NCBI GenBank assembly: GCA_903935335.1
Contig: CAIZRG010000027.1
Coordinates: 1-64,000 of the forward strand
From: Oligoflexia bacterium
GTDB taxonomy: Bacteria > Bdellovibrionota > UBA1018
Reading direction: 5' to 3'
Length of the DNA: 64,000 bases
The notes beneath the pieces are model-generated. The model did no database searches and was not told the origin of the DNA. It saw only the letters and a program-made list of their open reading frames with translations. This document shows, piece by piece, positions 35,569 to 42,669 of this stretch (position 1 is its first letter; the number at the start of each line of letters is the position of its first letter). The translations under genes and the position numbers were made by a program.

Positions 35569-36810
35569 ATGCTCAGTTGGATTCGTGAAAAATTTGGTAC
35601 TGCAGTCATTGGAAGTATTATCGTCTTTATTGCTTTTGTTTTTATATTTTATGGGGTGTTTAGCCCTAAGTCTACGAGAGGACTTCATGAGGGGGCTGTT
35701 GCTGGGACAGTCAACGGGGAGCCTATTTCGATTGGGGAGTTCAACCGAGAGTTCAATCGTCGAATGGAGTATTTTAGAAGCATGGGTGCAGTCAAGTTCA
35801 CCGATGAGCAGTTAAAAAAGTTTAAACTCCGTGAGGCAGTTTTTCGAGAGTTAGTGAATCGGCGGCTTTTGATACAAGAGCTCAATCGTCAAGGGTTAAT
35901 GACCGCAGACGATCAAGTCAGAGAGAAGATTGAGGAAATGGCTGCTTTTCAAAAAGATGGAAAGTTTAGTTGGACCACTTATCGACAAGTTTTAGGAAAT
36001 AATAATTATACGCCAGCTGGCTTTGAGAAATTGATGCGAGAGGACATTTCTATTCAGCAGTGGGATGGATATTTTAAAAATCGAGTTCATGCTTCAGATG
36101 ATGAACTAAAAAAAGAATTCCTTATTTCAGAAGATCAGAGAAAAATCAAATATGTTGTGATTGCTCGTGAGTCATTCAATAAAAAGTTGGAGGTGAGTAC
36201 AGATGAAATTAAAAAATTTCTGGGTGATGCGAGTCAACTCAACCGAGTGAAGATGAAATTTGATGAGGCTAAAGATACGATCTATCGAGGTCAGAAATTT
36301 GAAGAGGTTCAAGAAACAATGGCTCGAAATCTTTTAGCTGCTCAAAAGAGGGATGAGGCCAAAAAACTTAATCTCAATCTTGCAGAGCAAATCATGCCAA
36401 TGATGAAGCTCAGTAAAAACTCAGATTCAAAAATCAATCAATTCTTAAAGCCCTATCAGTTAGAAGTTAAAATTTCTGAATTTTTAACTCGCCAAAATTT
36501 TTCTCTTCCTCAAGTGGGTTTGAGTCAGGAGTTGATGAAGGATTCTTTTTCTGAAAAATCTCCTATCCATCTTGATCAGGGAGGAAAGCCTAAGAAATAT
36601 GAAATCGGAGGTCAGCTCGTAGTGGCTGCCGTGGTTCAAAGCAAGAATCCTGATTTAGAAAAGCTCAAGGATCAAAGGGAGGAGCTTCTTAAGAAGATTT
36701 TACAAAGAAAGTCAAGGCAGCTTCAAGAGGATAGTCTGAATAAGCTCAATGACAAAGCAAAGATTGAAACAAATCCAGCAGTTGTTAGTTCTGATGAGAC
36801 GGCCTTATGA
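35569..36810 (+). CDS. SurA_N/PpiD-like periplasmic chaperone, apparently without PPIase domain
   Basis: A 413-residue protein with one N-terminal membrane anchor (AVIGSIIVFIAFVFIFYGVF), as in PpiD. Then VAGTVNGEPISIGEFNREFN and LKKFKLREAVFRELVNRRLL are the SurA_N/PpiD chaperone signatures. Helical segments of chaperone type follow (about 115-300). I see no parvulin block with its GG-x-LG and F-x-G motifs in the remaining sequence, so it is probably a chaperone that lost catalytic activity. It should assist envelope or outer-membrane proteins leaving the Sec translocon. A good GGGAGAG precedes the ATG. It overlaps the next gene by 4 bases (ATGA) and diverges from mreC. Confidence 0.82.
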   Translation: MLSWIREKFGTAVIGSIIVFIAFVFIFYGVFSPKSTRGLHEGAVAGTVNGEPISIGEFNREFNRRMEYFRSMGAVKFTDEQLKKFKLREAVFRELVNRRLLIQELNRQGLMTADDQVREKIEEMAAFQKDGKFSWTTYRQVLGNNNYTPAGFEKLMREDISIQQWDGYFKNRVHASDDELKKEFLISEDQRKIKYVVIARESFNKKLEVSTDEIKKFLGDASQLNRVKMKFDEAKDTIYRGQKFEEVQETMARNLLAAQKRDEAKKLNLNLAEQIMPMMKLSKNSDSKINQFLKPYQLEVKISEFLTRQNFSLPQVGLSQELMKDSFSEKSPIHLDQGGKPKKYEIGGQLVVAAVVQSKNPDLEKLKDQREELLKKILQRKSRQLQEDSLNKLNDKAKIETNPAVVSSDETAL

Positions 36811-37619
36811 ATCTTTTTTACCATCTTTGGAATCGGTCTGAAACTACGGAAAAGATGGTTCTTCTTCATGGGATGGGGGGGACTGGAGTTTTATGGAGAC
36901 CGATTGCTGCAAGTCTTGAGGAAAAAATGGCTATTTTAGCCCCTGACCAGCGTGGACATGGTCGAAGTCGAATTAGTTCAGAGCAGCCTGGTTACACCCC
37001 AAAAGATTATGCTCAAGACGTTATTGATACTCTTGAAGTGAGTGGATTCTATCCTACTTGGATTTTGGGGCATTCCATGGGAGTTCGAACAGCTGTGGCA
37101 GCTGCTCATATCAAGCCCAGTTGGGTGCGGGGACTTATTTTGGTCGATCTTGGTTTTTCTGGAGTGGCTGGAGGAGGGTTAGGAGAAGGTTTGGCTGATT
37201 TTTTAAGAAGACTTCCTTTAAATTTCAGCTCTCCGGAGGAGGCTAAAAGCTTTATGAAAATGCATTGTCCTGATCCGTCGATAGGCCAGTACCTTATGGC
37301 CGTCTCTGTTAGGACACCTCAAGGTGAAGTTGAGTTTCCTTTTGATCATTCGGCTTTAATTCAAACCATTGAAGCTGCGCGTGATTTTTCAGTGAGACCC
37401 TGGGTTCACGAGCTAGCTGTTTTAAATTTACCGATTCTTGTTTTGAGAGGAGGTCAAAGTTTAGTGTGGAGCTTCGAGGAGTTTGCGAAAGAACGGGAAG
37501 AATTTAAAGAAGAGTCTACCGTCGTTTTTAAAGAAATTAATCAAGCAGGTCATGGTCTTCCTTTTGAACAACGGCCCTTATTTTTAAAAACGATTCAGGA
37601 CTTTATCTCGAATTTTTGA
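36807..37619 (+). CDS. Alpha/beta-fold hydrolase
   Basis: A 270-residue protein. VLLHGMGGTGVLWRPI provides the oxyanion-hole HGMGG, APDQRGHGRS is the second strand turn, and WILGHSMGVRTAVAAA is the nucleophile elbow (GHSMG). The C-terminal INQAGHGLPFEQR holds the catalytic His, and an Asp/Glu on the strand LPILVLRGGQSLVW side completes the triad. Substrate unknown; such enzymes are often esterases. It is coupled by a 4-base overlap to the chaperone gene and converges with the DUF2079 gene. Confidence 0.85.
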   Translation: MNLFYHLWNRSETTEKMVLLHGMGGTGVLWRPIAASLEEKMAILAPDQRGHGRSRISSEQPGYTPKDYAQDVIDTLEVSGFYPTWILGHSMGVRTAVAAAHIKPSWVRGLILVDLGFSGVAGGGLGEGLADFLRRLPLNFSSPEEAKSFMKMHCPDPSIGQYLMAVSVRTPQGEVEFPFDHSALIQTIEAARDFSVRPWVHELAVLNLPILVLRGGQSLVWSFEEFAKEREEFKEESTVVFKEINQAGHGLPFEQRPLFLKTIQDFISNF

Positions 37620-37627
37620 GCACGATC

Positions 37628-39196
37628 TCAGTGTAAGGGTCTTCGGAATAAAAGAATGGGGGAGTCAATCTTAGCTTCGGTTAGTTCTAGACAGTTAGAT
37701 CCAATTTGTACCCATTCTGGATGAGATTGTAAGTAAGCTAAAATTTCATCTAGATCCTTCAAACTAAGCTCAAATCGATTGGTTTTAGGAGAGATTAAAA
37801 CGAAATCAATTTGATCCCACTGTTGAGTACTGGTGGGTTGTCTTTCCGTCCAGACTTTATCTTGAGGAATCCAGCCTAAGAATTGTGGAGCCACGAGACC
37901 ACGATCCCCTAAGCATGAAGCAAAAGTTTCAATCTCTTGATGAAATTGTCTTATAGAATGATCTGGAATTTGAATCTGAATACTGCTGCTTCCGAGTAGG
38001 CAAGTTGATGCTAAAACCCATAAGATCATTTTCTTTTTTTGAATCAGAGAAGCACAAAACCAAAATGAAGCTAAAAAAGGAGCAAAATAATAATTCCATA
38101 AATGGTTAGGTCCGTCAAGGAGAGAGTAAATGATTGTGAGTGGGATGATTACCCACCCGAATTGAAGTCTTAGAAGCACCCACGGTGCAAAAATCAGAAG
38201 GGAAAGCCAGGGTCTGGAAATCCAAAATTTGAACCATTGAGATCCAGCCTTTTCGATCCCCCCTGTTTTTTGAACGAGGTTTTGGAAGATTTCCAAGATA
38301 CTTGAAAAATTATTCCAATGTCCTCCCTGAAAAGCTCCCACTCCTGCATTTACCGTGACTAAAGAATTTTGCCAGACAGTAGGGCCCCATGCTTTCGTGA
38401 TCCAGGCATTGACAGCTACTAATTGGAGGATAAATACCCCTGTTGCGAGTATGCTACTGAGAGCGACTGCTCTTCTTTGTTTTCCTTGAAAGTGAACTAA
38501 GTACCAGATGAGCCAGGGCCCAAAAACTAAAAAAGAATCTTCTTTGATGCCCATTCCTAGAAGAACTGAAATAATCAGGGTTTTCCATCTCACCTGCTGA
38601 GATCCATCCAAGCCTACTGACCAAAGCCAAAGAAAAACAAAAAAAGGATAGGCTGCCTCCGGATGTACTTCATAAAAAAGAACCTTTCCCACCTGTGTGG
38701 AAGCATAAAATGAAAATACCCAGAGGAGAGACCCGAACGTACCCCAATTTTTTCGGGTGAGAAGTCCTAACAAGAATCCTGCCCCTGATAAAAAGACCGG
38801 GTTAAACCACAAAGCAGTATGTACGGCTCCAAAGATCCAAGTAGGAAAGGTAAGTAAACCCCAGGTGAGCATGGGGTGAACACTGCCATGTTGAACAAAA
38901 CCTAAGTTCTGGGGAGCAAATCGAGTGAGAAAGAACCCCCCTTTTTTAGCCTGTTCTAAGATATCCACGAAAAGCCAAAAATCGTTCGCATTGAGTTGAA
39001 AACAATAAAATTGAGAATACTTCTCAAAGAGGCTTAAAATTAAAAAAATACCGCTCAGTCTCAGTAAAAGCTGAGAGTAGCGTTTTTCAGTCCATGCATT
39101 GAGAAGATTATAATTCCAATCTGTTTTTCTAAAAAAAAAGAGAAGACAGACTAGGCTACCTAAAAGCCAAAGTAACCAGCGTAAATGAATCATCAT
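37628..39196 (-). CDS. DUF2079-like multispanning membrane protein (possible glycosyltransferase)
   Basis: A 522-residue protein with about ten or more membrane segments. FCFQLNANDFWLFVDILEQA, the HGSVHPMLTW loop and VLFYEVHPEAAYPFFVFLWL match the DUF2079 pattern (acidic residue after TM1, H-x-P region, xxHPE). DUF2079 proteins resemble GT-C lipid-linked sugar transferases, so a role in envelope glycan transfer is plausible but unproven. A C-terminal soluble region of about 110 residues (DRGLVAPQFLGWIPQDKVWT onward) follows the last segment. It overlaps the uvrA stop by 4 bases. Confidence 0.8.
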   Translation of the reverse strand: MMIHLRWLLWLLGSLVCLLFFFRKTDWNYNLLNAWTEKRYSQLLLRLSGIFLILSLFEKYSQFYCFQLNANDFWLFVDILEQAKKGGFFLTRFAPQNLGFVQHGSVHPMLTWGLLTFPTWIFGAVHTALWFNPVFLSGAGFLLGLLTRKNWGTFGSLLWVFSFYASTQVGKVLFYEVHPEAAYPFFVFLWLWSVGLDGSQQVRWKTLIISVLLGMGIKEDSFLVFGPWLIWYLVHFQGKQRRAVALSSILATGVFILQLVAVNAWITKAWGPTVWQNSLVTVNAGVGAFQGGHWNNFSSILEIFQNLVQKTGGIEKAGSQWFKFWISRPWLSLLIFAPWVLLRLQFGWVIIPLTIIYSLLDGPNHLWNYYFAPFLASFWFCASLIQKKKMILWVLASTCLLGSSSIQIQIPDHSIRQFHQEIETFASCLGDRGLVAPQFLGWIPQDKVWTERQPTSTQQWDQIDFVLISPKTNRFELSLKDLDEILAYLQSHPEWVQIGSNCLELTEAKIDSPILLFRRPLH

Positions 39197-42120
39197 AAAG
39201 AATATTTCCTGCCTAAGATCCTGAGTTGATAGCCTTGTTTTTTAAGGATTTGACCTGTGATCGATTTTTCTTCTTCTAAAATTTGAGCTGGGCAACCCTG
39301 GGCGATGAGTTCTCCTCCTTGGGTTCCTCCTCCTGGCCCTAGATCAATCACCCAGTCCGCCTGGCTAATGACATCCAAATGATGCTCAATCATGATGACA
39401 CTGTGGTGAGCATCGACTAAGTCCTGAACAACCCTCATAAATTTTTTGATGTCTTCTAGGTGAAGGCCTGTTGTAGGCTCATCAAAAATATACAGAAGGT
39501 TTTCTGAAGTCTTATTTTCTAAGGTTGCAGCAATTTTTAAGCGTTGAGATTCTCCTCCAGATAAAGTGGTCGAGGGCTGTCCCACTTGTAGATAACCCAA
39601 ACCCACTTCTCGAAGAATTCTGAGTTTTCTAGATAAATTGGCATGATCTTCAAAGAGTTCAAAAGCTTCATCTATCGTTGAATGGAGAAGTTGATCTAAG
39701 TTTTTTCCTCGGTAGACAATGTCTAAGAGATCTTTTTTAAATCGTTTACCTGAGCACTCTTCGCAGGGTAATTGGATCTCTGCCATGAAGTGCATGTCGA
39801 TTGTGACTTTCCCCTCTCCTTGACACACAGAACATCTTCCTCCGTCGACATTAAATGAAAAATATTGAGGTGTGTATCCTCTTCTGAGTGATAGGGGAAG
39901 ACTTGAGTAGATGCGTCTGATTTCACCCCAGGCTTTAATATAAGTTACAGGATTAGAACGAGAAGTTTTTCCAATTGGGGTTTGATCTAGAAGTACAACT
40001 CCATTGAGTTGTTCGGCGCCATAAAGATGATCAAATCGACCTGTAGGCTCAGTAGAATGACCAAAAAGCCGAAATAAAGCTTGATGTAAAGTGGTATGAA
40101 CTAAAGTGCTCTTGCCTGATCCAGAGACTCCTGTGACGACTATAAATCGATTTAAAGGAAAATGAACAGTCAGGTTTTTGAGATTGTTCTCTTTACAGCC
40201 AGTCAGCTTAAGAACCCGTTGGGAGGGTGGTCTGAGAGGTCGATCTCTGACCAAAAAAGATTGACCTGAGAGATACTCTCCTGTCAAACTTTTGGGGTTT
40301 TGAATAAGGTCTTGAGGAGTTCCCTGAGCGATGAGTTTTCCTCCTCGATGACCTGCGCCAGGGCCTAACTCGATGAGCCAGTCTGCAGATTTTATCACAT
40401 CTAGGTCATGTTCGACGATAACCACCGTGTTTCCTTGGTCTCGGAGTCGTTCTAAAATCGTAATGAGTTTAGCTGTGTCTGCAGCGTGAAGACCAATGGA
40501 AGGTTCATCTAATACGTAGAGAGTTCCACAAAGACCGTTTCCAAGCTGGGTAGCGAGATTAATGCGTTGGAATTCTCCGCCTGAAAGAGTTTTAGCTAAT
40601 CGGGAGAGAGTTAAGTAGCCTACTCCTACTTCTTCAAGCAGAAAGAGCCTTCTTTTGACCTGTTGAAAGACTTCATCGGCAATTTTTCGAAATTGGGATG
40701 GTAGACGGATGGATTGAATCCATTGGGATGCTTGGCTCACAGGCATTCCTAGGATGTCTACGATGGATTGTTGATCGATTTTAACGGCCAAGGCTTCTGG
40801 CTTGAGTCGTGATCCACCACACTCTGTGCAGAGGGTTTGGCTTTGATAGCGTCTCATAAATACTCGAATATGGAGTTTATATTTCCAACGCTTGAGCTGT
40901 TCAAAGCAAGCAATAATTCCAGGGAAAGTGAGATCGTTGGGATCTCCCTGCCAAAGGAGTTGTTTTTGTGTCCCTGTGAGTTCTCCATAGCGCTTTCCAA
41001 TTGAAATTCCCTGCCTCTCAGCAAACCTAAATAAATTTTTTTGCCAATCAGCTAAAAAAGGTTTTGAAAAGGGATCAATGGCTCCTTTCATCAGGGGTTT
41101 TGTGGGATCTGGAATGATTAAGTTTTCATCCAGATCCAGAGTAAATCCAAAACCACTGCATTTTGTACAGGCTCCAAGAGGGCTATTAAAGGAGAAAAGA
41201 GAAGGCTCAGGAGTACGGTGCACCTTGCTGCACTGAGTACAAGAGAAACGAGAATCAAGGAGTTTCCACTTTAAACTAGATTCTGGGGATCCATCATAAA
41301 ACCCAATCCGTCCTTGTCCAATTGAGAGAGCTTGATCGATTGAATCTAAAAGCCGACTGCGGATATCAGAATCCGGTATCCCTGAAAATTTGATTCGGTC
41401 AACTACAACAAAAACCTCAGTATTTTCTTGTAGGATTTGAGGGTTTTCTTCAAGGGAGTAAAGCTGAAACTTTGGGTTTTCTATTTGAGTGAGAGCTAAA
41501 GATTGAGGATTACGGTGAGGCTGAGTTTCATATCGAACGAGGATTCTCTGGAAACCTTGCTCCCTTAAGATTTGAATGAAACTTTGAAGAGTTGCTAGTT
41601 TTTTTTTGGGTTGAGAGCCTCGTTTTTTTTGCGAGGTTTCAGCTGCTTTCCAAATGGGAGCTACAATGAAAGCTTTTTTATTGGGTAGCCAGTCTAGTGC
41701 CCAGTCCAGAAGCGATTGAGCGTTTAGCGATTTGACTTCTCCTCCACAGTCAGTACACAAAGTTTGTCCAATTTTTGAGAAAAGGATTCTTAAATAGTCC
41801 ACCAGCTCAGTTTGGGTTCCAACTGTACTTCTAGAGTTCACGATATGATTTTTCTGTTCTAAAGCAATTGCAGGGGGAATGTTTTCAATCCCATCTAAGT
41901 CTGGCTTAGGCATTTTTTCCAGAAACTGGCGAGTATAGGTGGATAGGCTTTCAACATATCGTCTCTGACCTTCAGCATAAAGTGTATCAAAGACCAATGA
42001 GCTCTTTCCACTCCCGGATAATCCGGTGACGACTGAAAGCTGACGAGCAGGAAATGTTACAGAAACATTCCTCAGGTTGTTTTGCCGAACTCGAAGGAGA
42101 CGGATAGGCCTAAGTGTCAT
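39193..42120 (-). CDS. uvrA: Excinuclease ABC subunit A
   Basis: A 975-residue DNA-damage recognition ATPase of nucleotide-excision repair. Two ABC modules are present: Walker A GLSGSGKSSL and GVSGSGKSTL, signatures LSGGEFQRI and LSGGESQRL, Walker B YVLDEPSIGLH and YIFDEPTTGLH. Zinc-binding cysteine pairs lie in CSKVHRTPEPSLFSFNSPLG-type and CSVCQGEGKVTIDMHFMAEI-type loops. The length is slightly above E. coli UvrA (940); the extra residues are around 190-210 (SQKKRGSQPKKKLATLQSFI). The start at 42120 is 110 bases from a G9 tract in the divergent region. Confidence 0.96.
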   Translation of the reverse strand: MTLRPIRLLRVRQNNLRNVSVTFPARQLSVVTGLSGSGKSSLVFDTLYAEGQRRYVESLSTYTRQFLEKMPKPDLDGIENIPPAIALEQKNHIVNSRSTVGTQTELVDYLRILFSKIGQTLCTDCGGEVKSLNAQSLLDWALDWLPNKKAFIVAPIWKAAETSQKKRGSQPKKKLATLQSFIQILREQGFQRILVRYETQPHRNPQSLALTQIENPKFQLYSLEENPQILQENTEVFVVVDRIKFSGIPDSDIRSRLLDSIDQALSIGQGRIGFYDGSPESSLKWKLLDSRFSCTQCSKVHRTPEPSLFSFNSPLGACTKCSGFGFTLDLDENLIIPDPTKPLMKGAIDPFSKPFLADWQKNLFRFAERQGISIGKRYGELTGTQKQLLWQGDPNDLTFPGIIACFEQLKRWKYKLHIRVFMRRYQSQTLCTECGGSRLKPEALAVKIDQQSIVDILGMPVSQASQWIQSIRLPSQFRKIADEVFQQVKRRLFLLEEVGVGYLTLSRLAKTLSGGEFQRINLATQLGNGLCGTLYVLDEPSIGLHAADTAKLITILERLRDQGNTVVIVEHDLDVIKSADWLIELGPGAGHRGGKLIAQGTPQDLIQNPKSLTGEYLSGQSFLVRDRPLRPPSQRVLKLTGCKENNLKNLTVHFPLNRFIVVTGVSGSGKSTLVHTTLHQALFRLFGHSTEPTGRFDHLYGAEQLNGVVLLDQTPIGKTSRSNPVTYIKAWGEIRRIYSSLPLSLRRGYTPQYFSFNVDGGRCSVCQGEGKVTIDMHFMAEIQLPCEECSGKRFKKDLLDIVYRGKNLDQLLHSTIDEAFELFEDHANLSRKLRILREVGLGYLQVGQPSTTLSGGESQRLKIAATLENKTSENLLYIFDEPTTGLHLEDIKKFMRVVQDLVDAHHSVIMIEHHLDVISQADWVIDLGPGGGTQGGELIAQGCPAQILEEEKSITGQILKKQGYQLRILGRKYSL

Positions 42121-42229
42121 TTACTTTTTTTTGACAGATGTCTTGATCTTAGACAAGGGGTTTTCCTGATCGGTCTCATGGGATTGATGCCTAGCTTTTA
42201 GAGATCTTTTAATTCAATAGGTTATCTCA

Positions 42230-42238
42230 GGGGGGGGG
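42230..42238. repeat. G9 homopolymer between uvrA and the divergent small gene
   Basis: Nine consecutive G bases lie in the 219-base divergent region between uvrA (start 42120) and the small secreted gene (start 42340). Homopolymers this long are rare in low-GC DNA and change length by slippage. TTGACA at 42131-42136 lies on the plus strand, without a clear -10. Confidence 0.9.
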
Positions 42239-42339
42239 TTCTAAAAGGGTTGGCATTTTTATTGCTGGCTCAAGTGCGTCGCTTGGAACAATCTTGTTTT
42301 TAGCAGTTTTCTGAATGAAGGAATGAAAAAGGAACAAAA

Positions 42340-42624
42340 ATGATGCAAAAAGTCCTATGGTTTATCAGTGGACTTCTCTTAGGTTTGACGGCTTTGTCAA
42401 TGACAAAAGCTTCTGTACCCTCGAGGGGTCAGATTACAGATGATACAGTACTTTATCAAAACCTTTCTGAACTGAATGTGAGGAAGCAAGTAAAAATTGA
42501 TTTTGATTCAGATATTCACCGACTTTCACAATTAGAGCCTCGTTACCAAGAGACTCTCCCTTCATTGAAATCTATCCGGCGATTCAAACAACCTATGGAG
42601 AAGAATAAAAAGACTCGAGATTAA
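42340..42624 (+). CDS. Small predicted exported protein of unknown function
   Basis: A 94-residue protein with a signal peptide (about 1-25, VLWFISGLLLGLTALSM then TKA) and a charged mature part (IDFDSDIHRLSQLEPRYQET, ending MEKNKKTRD). No family is recognised. AAGGA lies 10 bases before the ATG. The stop codon overlaps the AACCTTTCG element at 42623, and the gene converges with the large Cys-rich gene. Confidence 0.65.
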   Translation: MMQKVLWFISGLLLGLTALSMTKASVPSRGQITDDTVLYQNLSELNVRKQVKIDFDSDIHRLSQLEPRYQETLPSLKSIRRFKQPMEKNKKTRD

Positions 42625-42669
42625 CCTTTCGGAGTCAATGCTCAAAAGCACTAGAGCAATAAAGGTGCT
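42623..42669 (+). repeat. AACCTTTCG element with hairpin, copy 1
   Basis: AACCTTTCGGAGTCAATGCT runs from 42623 and continues CAAAAG; the matching element at 62817 differs at only a few bases over 25. The end enters an inverted repeat, CTCAAAAGCAC/GTGCTTTGAG (one bulged base), ending near 42669. It overlaps the stop of the plus-strand gene and the last codons of the minus-strand gene, and may be a terminator. Confidence 0.6.
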
